Origin: Xenorhabdus khoisanae
GTDB lineage: Bacteria > Pseudomonadota > Gammaproteobacteria > Enterobacterales > Enterobacteriaceae
DNA: 35,477 bases
Assembly (NCBI RefSeq): GCF_001037465.1
Contig: NZ_LFCV01000068.1
Span: forward strand, 1 to 35,477
Direction: 5' to 3'
Below the pieces are notes generated by a model. The model was not told where the DNA came from. It saw only the letters and a program-made list of their open reading frames with translations, and ran no database searches. The translations under genes and the position numbers were made by a program. Positions 7,839 to 15,775 of the stretch are shown in pieces; positions within the stretch are counted from its first letter, which is position 1, and each line of letters opens with the position of its first letter.

Positions 7839-8303
7839 TCATCGTAAATAGTGGATAACCTGATTATGACTGCCCCGCCAAATTAATGTGGGATCATATA
7901 GCGCCTGTTCAAATTTCCCATCAATCAACACGTGGATATAGCTGATAACTTCTTGCTGAATCTCATTTAATTCATTGAGAACATAGCCTGTCCATAGCCA
8001 GATATCCTTATCTGGGCATTCTTCTCTTACGCGCTGAACCAATTGCAAGATGGCAGGTAAATTATGGGGATGCAGGGGATCGCCACCGGATAATGATAAA
8101 CCTTGTCGTTGAATACGATGATCTTTCAAATCAGCGATGATTTGGTTTTCCATTTCCAGTGTAAAAGGCAGACCAGAATCAACCCGCCAGGTACTTTGGT
8201 TATAGCAGCCACGACATTGATGCAGACAACCTGACACAAACAGTGTGCAACGGGTTCCGGGGCCATTGACCACATCAACCGGATAATATTGATGATAATT
8301 CAT
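7839..8303 (-). CDS. nrdG: Anaerobic ribonucleoside-triphosphate reductase activating protein
   Basis: A 154-residue radical SAM enzyme that installs the glycyl radical on NrdD. The 4Fe-4S motif CxxxCxxC is seen as CLHQCRGC near residue 26, followed by YNQSTWRV; SLSGGDPLHP is the SAM-binding GGDP region. The start MNYHQYYPVD fits E. coli NrdG exactly; the frame could begin at 8324 but those seven residues are not in the family. It starts four bases after the nrdD stop, so the two are co-transcribed and probably coupled. Confidence 0.95.
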   Translation of the reverse strand: MNYHQYYPVDVVNGPGTRCTLFVSGCLHQCRGCYNQSTWRVDSGLPFTLEMENQIIADLKDHRIQRQGLSLSGGDPLHPHNLPAILQLVQRVREECPDKDIWLWTGYVLNELNEIQQEVISYIHVLIDGKFEQALYDPTLIWRGSHNQVIHYLR

Positions 8304-8307
8304 GTCA

Positions 8308-10182
8308 TTAACCCATTTGACCATTACCGAAGTGTTTCACGCGGCGTTTCACTTCTTCCTGCTTTCCGGTATTGAATGGGCGTGCATCCGGGCTGCCAAG
8401 ATAGCCGCAAACACGGCGAATGACAGAAACATGGGCTGAGTCATGATTGCCGCATTGAGGGCAAGTAAACCCTTTGCTGGTACAGGCAAATTCTCCCGTA
8501 AAACCACATTGGTAGCATTCATCAATGGGTGTATTGGTGCCATAGTAAGGAACACGTGAATAGCTATAATCCCAAACATCTTCCAATGCCTTCAAATTAT
8601 GTTGTAGGTTGGGATATTCGCCGTAGCAGATAAAACCGCCATTCGTTAACGGTGGATAAGGTGCTTCAAAATCAAGTTTATCGTAGGGATTAACCTTTTT
8701 TTCCACATCCAGATGAAAACTGTTGGTGTAATAACCTTTATCGGTGACACCGTGAATCACACCAAACTCGGTAGTATCCAGACGGCAGAAACGGTCACAT
8801 AAATTCTCGCTTGGCGTACTGTACAGACTGAATCCATAGCCAGTCTCCAATTTCCATTGATCAACCGCCTGACGTAAATGCTTAACAATAGAAATGGCTT
8901 TCTGTTGGCGCTGTTCATTATCAAAAAGGTGAGTCTGATTACCATATAACGCATTTATCGTTTCATGAATGCCGATATACCCCAACGAGACAGAGGCGCG
9001 ACCATGCCTAAAAATCTCAGCAATATTTTCATCGGCTTTCAGACGAACGCCACAGGCACCTTCCATATAGAGGATGGGCGCAACCCGGGCCTTGGTATTT
9101 TCGAGGCGAGAGATGCGGGTCATCAGGGCTTTTTTCGCGAGCAACAAACGCTGATCCAAAATCTGCCAGAAACGGGCTTCATCACCCTTAGCCTCCAGCG
9201 CAATGCGGGGCAGATTCAAGCTAATTACCCCCAGATTATTGCGCCCTTCGTGGATTTGCTGACCATTTTCTTCATAAACACTGAGAAAACTGCGACAACC
9301 CATTGGCGTTTTAAATGAACCGGTCACTTTGACAACTTGATCATAATTGAGAATATCGGGGTACATACGTTTGCTGGCACATTCCAGCGCTAATAACTTG
9401 ATGTCATAGTGAGGATCACCAAACCGATGGTTTAACCCATCACGAATGGCAAAAACCAGTTTGGGGAAAACGGCAGTCTTGCGATTTTTTCCCAATCCTG
9501 CAATGCGGTTGCGCAGAATTGAAATTTGAATCAGGCGGGATTCCTTTGATATTCCCAATCCGAACCCAAAGGTGACAAAGGGGGTTTGTCCATTGGCGGT
9601 ATGCAGCGTATTGACTTCATATTCCAGAGATTGGAAAGCGTCATAGCACTCTTTTTCAGTGCGGGCTTCTGCATAAGCAGCCTGATCGGCAATCTTCCAC
9701 TCTTTAGCAATTGCCAGATGCTTGTCATAACTGGCCTTCACAAAAGGAGCGAGGACTTCATCAATGCGATTAATGGTCGTTCCACCATAAATATGGCTGG
9801 CAACTTGCGCGATGATCTGAGCCGTGACCGCAGTGGCGGTAGAAATGGACTTAGGGGGTTCAATTTCCGCATTGCCCATCTTAAAACCGTTGGTCAGCAT
9901 GCCCTGTAAATCGATCAGCATACAGTTGAACATGGGAAAAAAAGGGGCGTAATCCAGATCATGGTAGTGAATTTCCCCCTTTTCATGCGCCACAACCACA
10001 TCAGGTGGCAGCATATACTGTTTGGCATACTGCCGGGCGACAATCCCGGCCAATAAATCACGTTGAGTCGGGATCACTTTGCTGTCTTTATTGGCGTTTT
10101 CATTAAGCAGAGAGAAATCACTTTGCTCGATCAAACCACGGATTTCCTGATCTAATTGATCATGCCATTTATGGGAATTCAC
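8308..10182 (-). CDS. nrdD: Anaerobic ribonucleoside-triphosphate reductase lacking the ATP-cone
   Basis: Class III ribonucleotide reductase, which makes dNTPs without oxygen. From QEIRGLIEQ onward it aligns with E. coli NrdD to the last residue. The zinc site is C..C and C..C in ECYQCGFTGEF and FTCPQCGNHD, and the glycyl radical site is RVCGYLGSPDARPF. E. coli NrdD has 712 residues; this frame lacks about the first 85-90, the ATP-cone that senses ATP/dATP. I place the start at GTG 10182 because AGGAG lies seven bases before it. ATG 10197 is possible but has no ribosome binding site. No trace of the ATP-cone is seen upstream in any frame. The specificity-site region is kept. Confidence 0.9.
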   Translation of the reverse strand: MNSHKWHDQLDQEIRGLIEQSDFSLLNENANKDSKVIPTQRDLLAGIVARQYAKQYMLPPDVVVAHEKGEIHYHDLDYAPFFPMFNCMLIDLQGMLTNGFKMGNAEIEPPKSISTATAVTAQIIAQVASHIYGGTTINRIDEVLAPFVKASYDKHLAIAKEWKIADQAAYAEARTEKECYDAFQSLEYEVNTLHTANGQTPFVTFGFGLGISKESRLIQISILRNRIAGLGKNRKTAVFPKLVFAIRDGLNHRFGDPHYDIKLLALECASKRMYPDILNYDQVVKVTGSFKTPMGCRSFLSVYEENGQQIHEGRNNLGVISLNLPRIALEAKGDEARFWQILDQRLLLAKKALMTRISRLENTKARVAPILYMEGACGVRLKADENIAEIFRHGRASVSLGYIGIHETINALYGNQTHLFDNEQRQQKAISIVKHLRQAVDQWKLETGYGFSLYSTPSENLCDRFCRLDTTEFGVIHGVTDKGYYTNSFHLDVEKKVNPYDKLDFEAPYPPLTNGGFICYGEYPNLQHNLKALEDVWDYSYSRVPYYGTNTPIDECYQCGFTGEFACTSKGFTCPQCGNHDSAHVSVIRRVCGYLGSPDARPFNTGKQEEVKRRVKHFGNGQMG

Positions 10183-10265
10183 AATAAGGCTCCTCATATG
10201 TTATCCACAGACGAAAATGACATGAATGCTCGCTTTTTGTTGGGTGTGGATAATCTTGTGCATAA

Positions 10266-10312
10266 ATACTACATGTAGTGAACTTTGTGTATTTAAGCAC
10301 AATATATAGATC
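10266..10312. promoter_or_regulatory. Paired NrdR boxes upstream of nrdD
   Basis: Two boxes fit the NrdR palindrome (C-W-A-Y-A-T-M-T-W-G core). ACTACATGTAGT is at 10268-10279 and CAATATATAG at 10300-10309. Their centres are 31 bp apart, the three-helical-turn spacing known for NrdR sites. They lie 85-130 bases before the nrdD start, so NrdR, the ATP-cone repressor of RNR genes, probably controls nrdDG. Confidence 0.75.
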
Positions 10313-10361
10313 ATTTAAGCCAATATACAACCTACAAAGTTGATCTGAGACAAAGAAAGGG

Positions 10362-10400
10362 AGGGTTGTAATAGCAACCCTGATACTGGAGTGATCAGGG
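10362..10400 (-). terminator. Two overlapping hairpins after ridA
   Basis: AGGGTTG (10362-10368) pairs with CAACCCT (10375-10381), and CCCTGAT (10378-10384) pairs with ATCAGGG (10394-10400). Both use the bases CCCT, so only one can form at a time. They follow the ridA stop by 17 bases. After the distal stem the minus strand reads CCCTTTCTTTG, a pyrimidine tail. They probably terminate ridA. Confidence 0.5.
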
Positions 10401-10416
10401 CTGAAAGAACGTCAAA

Positions 10417-10803
10417 TTAACTGCGAACGGCGATTGCTTCGATTTCGATTTTCACATCTTTTGGCAGACGAGCAACTTCAACACATGAACGCGCAGGGAA
10501 TGGCGCATTATGTTCAGCGAAGAATGCTTCGTAAGTTGCGTTTACGGCTGCAAAGTCATTCAGATCTTTGACAAATACGGTGGTTTTCACGATATCAGCT
10601 ACTTTCAGGCCAGCTTGCTCGATAATAGCTTTAACGTTTTCCAAAGATTGACGTGCTTGAGCAGTAACCTCTTCAGGGATATCGCCGGTTTTTGGATCAA
10701 CAGGGATCTGACCGGAAGTGATAACCATGCTGCCCAGATCAACACCCTGAACATAAGGGCCGATTGCCGCTGGTGCATTCTCGGTATGAATAGAACGTGA
10801 CAT
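10417..10803 (-). CDS. ridA: 2-iminobutanoate/2-iminopropanoate deaminase RidA
   Basis: A 128-residue RidA/YjgF protein of full length that removes reactive enamines and imines made by PLP enzymes such as threonine dehydratase. The signatures are AIGPYVQGV, ITSGQIPVDPKTG and the C-terminal ARSCVEVARLPKDVKIEIEA, which holds the substrate-binding arginine and the active-site glutamate. It lies downstream of pyrI, the same order as in E. coli. Confidence 0.95.
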   Translation of the reverse strand: MSRSIHTENAPAAIGPYVQGVDLGSMVITSGQIPVDPKTGDIPEEVTAQARQSLENVKAIIEQAGLKVADIVKTTVFVKDLNDFAAVNATYEAFFAEHNAPFPARSCVEVARLPKDVKIEIEAIAVRS

Positions 10804-10934
10804 TAGAAACTCCTGTTTAACGTCTGAATAGAAAATGTTGCGAGACCGCCATTATAGTGATCCCCTGCTTTGCATCAATTGATACAGCACATTCTATCCC
10901 TCTCAAATGGGAGATAGATTGTTTGAAGCGATGC

Positions 10935-11399
10935 TTAATCGTTATTGATGACTGCTTGGCGATCAAACTCTTTTTCACAATATTTACAGCGCAATACAAC
11001 ATCATCTTGCGCTGTCATCACATGAAAACTGCTGTTGACGGGTTCATTATGGCTGATGCAATTGCTGTTTGGGCAAACAAGAATACCGTCAATTTGTTCT
11101 GGCAGATTGATCGGCATCTTTTTAACGACAACATAATTTTCAATATTGTTGATTGTCGCATGGGGAGCATACATGGCGAGCTGATTTGCTTGTTGCGCCG
11201 TCAGAAAGGTGTTTTCAATTTTGATCAGATCCTTTTTACCCAGATGGTTGGAAGGCAGATTCAGGCCGATGGTAATACGTTGGTCGGTTTCGGTGAGCTT
11301 AAACAGCGACAATAATTTAAAGCCGACATGGGCCGGAATGTGATCGATAACCGTACCACATTTAATGGCTTCTACTTGTAGTTGATGATCTTGAATCAT
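10935..11399 (-). CDS. pyrI: Aspartate carbamoyltransferase regulatory chain
   Basis: The 154-residue allosteric subunit of aspartate transcarbamylase, which binds CTP/ATP. The N-terminal allosteric domain reads [15 protein letters not shown] and [20 protein letters not shown]; the four zinc cysteines are in CPNSNC and CKYC. In E. coli it follows pyrB directly in one operon. Here pyrB lies 11.5 kb away on the same strand, so pyrI has lost the pyrBI promoter and attenuator unless a new promoter has arisen. A GGAGGAGG tract about 35 bases upstream is too far to serve ATG 11399, and an overlapping out-of-frame ATG lies near 11410; the 5' end may have been altered by the insertion. Confidence 0.95.
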   Translation of the reverse strand: MIQDHQLQVEAIKCGTVIDHIPAHVGFKLLSLFKLTETDQRITIGLNLPSNHLGKKDLIKIENTFLTAQQANQLAMYAPHATINNIENYVVVKKMPINLPEQIDGILVCPNSNCISHNEPVNSSFHVMTAQDDVVLRCKYCEKEFDRQAVINND

Positions 11400-11562
11400 G
11401 TTGTGTCATGAATACCTGTTCGGTATTCCTCCTCCGGACATTAGGGGATCAAGGGAACCTGCTTATTTTGTCACAGACGATTTGGCATTTCATCTGATTA
11501 ACTCTTTAATTTAAAAGATGATTTAACTTATTGATTGAAAGTCAATAAAACCTGCTAAAAAA

Positions 11563-11902
11563 TATGCCGACCACTTTATATCGCCGATTATTATATCAAG
11601 CATTCTATAAGGGTATCTTTAGAGACAAGCTCATCAAGCCGATGGGGAAGATATTATTTCTTCCAGCCAATTGGTTTCATTCGTTGCACTTGACGAAGAT
11701 GGTAATGGGCTTGGTTTTGCTGATGCATCAATCAGGCATGGTTATGTAAATGGCTGCGAGAGGGTAGTCCAGTGGTTTTTCTGGAAGGCATCTTTGTTTC
11801 CCCGACACACAGAAAATGCGGTGTAGCCAAAGTATTGAAGTAATTAGACAGTGATGTCAAACGCAAACAGTTCGGTTTTTTCGTGATCTAACAACGGAAT
11901 AA
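11563..11902 (+). pseudogene. Decayed aminoglycoside 6'-N-acetyltransferase-like GNAT gene
   Basis: Pieces of one GNAT protein can be followed through several frames. First comes SFVALDEDGNGLGFADASIR, then HGYVNGCE, then after a shift SPVVFLEGIFVSPTHRK and CGVAKVLK, and finally the tail VRFFRDLTTE with stop at 11900-11902. The pieces match the order of AAC(6')-type enzymes (acetyl-CoA site region PTHRKxGVAK). At least two frameshifts, two stops in the N-terminal part and loss of about 60 residues before the tail show it is dead. The precise subfamily is a judgement from memory. Confidence 0.7.
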
Positions 11903-12104
11903 TTACCACAATGGATGTATAAGAGTATGATTATAAAGAGGTGGTCATCGTTCAGTTTTTGGTTATAGCACAAAGCATGGCTACCCGGTTCGCTCCGATG
12001 ATTACATTGACGGCAACCCGCAATGCATGAGTTCGGCGTTATTGGTTCACCTGCAAATATGTGGCCAGTCTGTGTTGACCACGGCATAAAAAATAGAGAT
12101 TTTT
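11903..12104 (+). other. Coding-like remnant before ydeP
   Basis: The frame SVFGYSTKHGYPVRSDDYID continues, after a shift near 12030, as HEFGVIGSPANMWPVCVDHG. This looks like a degraded protein, not random sequence, but I do not recognise it. The ydeP promoter and ribosome binding site must lie in the last part. Confidence 0.3.
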
Positions 12105-14423
12105 ATGAAATTCAAATCAAAAATAAAACCTTATCACTCGGCTGCTGGTGGTTGGGGATCTCTGGAGGCAACAACCCGCTTTGTCTTTGACAGTAAACAA
12201 GCACTAAAAAATATGGTTAATCTGATGCGCATGAACAAGCCCAGAGGTTTTGATTGTCCGGGATGCGCATGGGGCGATGACAACAAAAGTCTGTTTAGCT
12301 TTTGTGAAAATGGCGCGAAAGCAGTCACTTGGGAAGCAACTCGCCGGTATGTTGATCGAGCGTTTTTTGCGGCTCACAGTGTCAGCAAACTCTACCAGCA
12401 AAGTGATTACTTCCTTGAATATCAAGGGCGGGTTGTTGAGCCGATGAGCTATAACCCACAGACAGATCATTATGAACCGATTAGCTGGGAGGATGCTTTC
12501 GCCCTGATCGCCAGCCATATTAAGGCAATGGATAATCCTAATCAGCTTGAATTGTATACCTCCGGACGTGCCAGTAATGAGGCTTCATGGCTTTATCAAT
12601 TGTTTGGCCGTGTGTTAGGAACGAATAACTTCCCTGATTGCTCCAATATGTGCCATGAGGCCAGTGGTTATGGCATGTTAAAAAGTCTGGGGGTTGGGAA
12701 AGGGACTATTCGGCTGCAAGATTTTGACCACGCTGATGCCATCTTTATATTTGGTCAAAACCCCGGTACAAACCACCCACGGATGCTGCATAGTTTACGG
12801 CATGCTGCTGAACGGGGTGCTCGTATTGTCACGTTTAACACTTTGCGTGAGCGCGGATTGGAACGTTTCGCTGATCCACAAAAACCGCTCGAAGTAATCA
12901 CACCAATGGCAGGAGAAATCAGTCACCGTTATTACCAGCCTAAACTTGGTGGCGATATGTCTGCGGTGCGTGGGATGGTTAAGGCACTTTTGGAAACGCA
13001 TAATGCCCTGCTGACGGAAGGTAAATCAGGTATCTTCGATCTGGAATTTATCTCAACTTACACCGAAGGTGTGGATGCTTACTTACAAGAAGTTGCTGCG
13101 ACTGAATGGTCATTTATTGAAAACCAATCAGGATTGACGGAAGCACAATTACGCGAAGCGGCAACCATCTACCAGAATGCCGAACGCGTTATCTGCACTT
13201 GGGCAATGGGGATAACTCAACATAAACATTCTTTAGTTACCGTGCGTGAAATCGTCAACCTTCAGTTACTGTTTGGGCAGTTGGGTAAACCCGGTGCTGG
13301 GTTGTGTCCGGTACGTGGTCACAGCAACGTACAAGGTAACCGGACAATGGGGATTAATGAGCAACCTTCCAAACCGCTCTTGGATAGTATGGCAGTCTAT
13401 TTTGGCTTCGAACCGCCTCGTGCCCACGGTCATAATGTGGTGGAAGCATTGAGTGCCATGCTGCGTGATGAAGTCAAGGTTCTGATTGCGCTGGGTGGGA
13501 ACCTCGCAGCGGCAGCGCCAGATAGCCCACGTACAGAAGAAGCCCTTAAGCACTGTGACCTGACTGTACACATCAGTACGAAATTAAACCGGAGTCATCT
13601 TGTTACCGGTAAACAAGGCGCTCTTATCCTGCCGACATTGGGTCGTACTGAACGAGATATTCAGGTGACAGGTTCGCAATTTGTGACGGTAGAAGACTCT
13701 TTCAGCATGGTTCATGCCTCGGAAGGCGTCAATAAACCATTATTTGATACCCAACGTTCTGAGACAGCGATTGTTGCCGGCATTGCTGATGCTACAGTAG
13801 GTAATACAGCGACAGTTAACTGGCTGGAATTGGCTGGGGATTACAATAAAATCCGTGATCATATTGCCGCGACCATTCCAGGGTTTGATGATTTTAATAA
13901 AAAATGTGAACATTCGGGTGGTTTCTATCTTGGTAATGCTGCTGCCGAATTACGCTTTGCCACGCCGAGCAAAAAAGCGGAATTCAGCCATGCGCCGTTA
14001 CCAAAAACGTTGTTCCCGCAAATTGAGGGTGCTGACGTGCCTTTCACCTTGCAGACCCTGCGTTCTCATGACCAATACAATACGACTATTTATGGTCTGG
14101 ATGACCGCTATCGTGGCGTTTATGGTCAGCGGGAAGTCCTGTTTATGAATCCAGAGGATATTACTCAATCAGGGTATCAGGCCGGTGATTTGGTTGATAT
14201 TGAGACGGTATGGAATGATGGTATCAAGCGCAAAGTTTCTGGTTTTAAGTTGGTTCCTTACACCATTCCACGCGGAAACCTAGCCGCCTATTATCCAGAA
14301 ACCAATCCATTGGTTCCAATGGAGAGCTTGGGAGATGGTACAGGTACGCCGACCTCAAAATCTGTGCCGGTAAAATTATCCCGCACTGAGCAAAACCAAT
14401 CTGAACCTCAGCGCCTTGTATAA
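12105..14423 (+). CDS. ydeP: FdhF/YdeP family molybdopterin oxidoreductase
   Basis: A 772-residue member of the molybdopterin oxidoreductase superfamily, close to E. coli YdeP (759). Visible are the FDCPGCAWGD segment near residue 50, YTSGRASNEASWLYQ, FIFGQNPGTNHPRM, the central GITQHKH and RGHSNVQGNRTMGI, and the C-terminal molydopterin-binding domain beginning near MNPEDI. The four-cysteine iron-sulphur motif and the selenocysteine site of true formate dehydrogenases are absent, as in YdeP. YdeP contributes to acid resistance in E. coli; its substrate is unknown. It is the only intact plus-strand gene in the DNA that separates pyrI from pyrB, and it converges with the membrane-protein remnant at 14437. 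Confidence 0.85.
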   Translation: MKFKSKIKPYHSAAGGWGSLEATTRFVFDSKQALKNMVNLMRMNKPRGFDCPGCAWGDDNKSLFSFCENGAKAVTWEATRRYVDRAFFAAHSVSKLYQQSDYFLEYQGRVVEPMSYNPQTDHYEPISWEDAFALIASHIKAMDNPNQLELYTSGRASNEASWLYQLFGRVLGTNNFPDCSNMCHEASGYGMLKSLGVGKGTIRLQDFDHADAIFIFGQNPGTNHPRMLHSLRHAAERGARIVTFNTLRERGLERFADPQKPLEVITPMAGEISHRYYQPKLGGDMSAVRGMVKALLETHNALLTEGKSGIFDLEFISTYTEGVDAYLQEVAATEWSFIENQSGLTEAQLREAATIYQNAERVICTWAMGITQHKHSLVTVREIVNLQLLFGQLGKPGAGLCPVRGHSNVQGNRTMGINEQPSKPLLDSMAVYFGFEPPRAHGHNVVEALSAMLRDEVKVLIALGGNLAAAAPDSPRTEEALKHCDLTVHISTKLNRSHLVTGKQGALILPTLGRTERDIQVTGSQFVTVEDSFSMVHASEGVNKPLFDTQRSETAIVAGIADATVGNTATVNWLELAGDYNKIRDHIAATIPGFDDFNKKCEHSGGFYLGNAAAELRFATPSKKAEFSHAPLPKTLFPQIEGADVPFTLQTLRSHDQYNTTIYGLDDRYRGVYGQREVLFMNPEDITQSGYQAGDLVDIETVWNDGIKRKVSGFKLVPYTIPRGNLAAYYPETNPLVPMESLGDGTGTPTSKSVPVKLSRTEQNQSEPQRLV

Positions 14424-14436
14424 GGTGCATTGAAGG

Positions 14437-14795
14437 TTAAAAACTGTTCACAGTACGTCGATTCAGGCTCGGTTTTCGGAGATAACTTTTGGTGTAATTA
14501 TCGGCATTCCAACTGAAAACCATGAGCCATAATACGAGGTCGAACAGTAATAACGAAAGTTGTAAACCTGTTCGATGGCTGCGCAGAATACACTGTTTAT
14601 CATTAATCCTTTTGAGAGTAGAAAACGCCTTTAACTCCCGTAAATTTTTCGGTTTCATTGGTATTGCCAGCAGCTTTTCTTCCGCTTCGTAGCTTTTTTT
14701 ATCAGTGGTACAGCCAGCAGGGCTTCCTGCTGGTCGATCAGTGGAGTTGGGGTAACATCGTGTATCGAGTGACGTAATTTTTTTGACAAACTCAT
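14437..14795 (-). pseudogene. Broken third copy of the membrane-protein family downstream of the T6SS effector
   Basis: ATG 14795 overlaps the stop of the upstream gene in an ATGA. The first 35 residues repeat the N-terminus of the 639-residue neighbour (SIHDVTPTPLIDQQEALLA). After a run of seven A at 14694-14700 the frame shifts by one, and the continuation (EEKLLAIPMKPKNLREL, then FSTLKRINDKQCILRS) matches the second half of that neighbour. It stops after one membrane segment, at about a third of the normal length. It therefore looks like a chimera left by recombination between paralogues. The run A AAA AAA could in principle support -1 slippage. Confidence 0.7.
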
Positions 14796-15775
14796 TTGTT
14801 TCTCTGTCCGTCCGTGTTATTTATTTTTTCACTATCCCGTTGATCCAATTCCGTCAAAATACGTTCGAGTTGCTCCTCAAAATCCACAGGTTTTTTATCT
14901 TTAAATAAAAACAAGGCAGGGAAGCGTTTGTAATCCGTGGCAGCAACAGCATCTTTCCCTAGCACCAGATATTTGACGATAAAGGCATGGGCTTCGTCTT
15001 GGCGTAATTTGGTGTTGAACCCCCATAAGGAGCCGTAAGAGAGACACATTTGGAAAGCACGGCGCACCAGCGTATTGTTATCATCCAGCGTATACAGTGC
15101 CAGCCCCATCAAATGGACGATTTTCATCAGGTCAGTTTGATTCGAAATGCCTACCTGTGAATAACGAGCAGCGTAAACCTTACCTGTGTGCCAGCTAAAA
15201 AACAGTTGGCGATCCCGGTCAATAAAGAGGGGGGCTTGCAGCTTCCAGAAAAAGCACCGATGTATCAGATAGAGAGAGAAAGCCAGTAAAAAGCTGAAAC
15301 GTAAAAAATCGGTAATTAAAAATTTGGTGCTGGCATGGAAATAATTGTAGCGATAATAGAGGTATTTCCAGAAAGAGATTGTTTTATCATTACCAATAAA
15401 ACGGGCACTTTCCATATGATCAGGAAGATCTTTGCGAAGATAAAAATCTTCTCCATATTTTTTGCGAACAAGCTCGACCCAATCCATAATATTGGATTCA
15501 TTTTTTTCTTTCTGAATAACAAAACTAACGATGTTATAGTGAAAAACCAATAACATCCCAATAAGGAGAGGAAAAAACACAATTATTCGTGCAAGTCGTT
15601 GTGCATTTCGCAGAATACATTGATTATCGTCAATACTATGCAGGGGAAGATAACTCTGTAATGCTTCGTAGCTTTTTTTCACTAGCGGTATAGCCAGCAG
15701 GGTTTCCTGCTGGTCGATCAGTGGTGTTGGGGTCATATCATGTATCGAATGATACCATTTTTGAGGCAAGCTCAT
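14792..15775 (-). CDS. Membrane protein of the effector-linked family (single unit, probable immunity protein)
   Basis: 327 residues with two clear membrane segments, about residues 68-90 (ARIIVFFPLLIGMLLVFHYN) and 160-183 (FLLAFSLYLIHRCFFW). The conserved pattern of the family follows: PLFIDRDRQLFFSWHTGKVYAARYSQVGI. A cytoplasmic C-terminal part ends in a DFEEQLERILTELDQ helix. It overlaps the gene before it by ATGA. The organisation (small membrane proteins in tandem directly after a VasX-like effector) suggests immunity against a pore-forming toxin. I believe this is the family called DUF6708, but the name is from memory. Confidence 0.65.
   Translation of the reverse strand: MSLPQKWYHSIHDMTPTPLIDQQETLLAIPLVKKSYEALQSYLPLHSIDDNQCILRNAQRLARIIVFFPLLIGMLLVFHYNIVSFVIQKEKNESNIMDWVELVRKKYGEDFYLRKDLPDHMESARFIGNDKTISFWKYLYYRYNYFHASTKFLITDFLRFSFLLAFSLYLIHRCFFWKLQAPLFIDRDRQLFFSWHTGKVYAARYSQVGISNQTDLMKIVHLMGLALYTLDDNNTLVRRAFQMCLSYGSLWGFNTKLRQDEAHAFIVKYLVLGKDAVAATDYKRFPALFLFKDKKPVDFEEQLERILTELDQRDSEKINNTDGQRNK

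Noticed and set aside
8349-8579. Frames antisense or offset to nrdD, ydeP, the effector and rtcB
   Set aside because: They lie inside strong conserved genes in other frames and show no family features or ribosome binding sites.
10340-10353. Possible FNR site (TTGATCTGAGACAA) upstream of nrdD
   Set aside because: The left half-site is perfect but the right matches only three of five bases, and it lies far upstream of the NrdR boxes.
11857-12087. 76-codon minus-strand frame before ydeP
   Set aside because: The plus strand in the same place reads pieces of an acetyltransferase and another protein; the minus-strand frame has no recognisable content.
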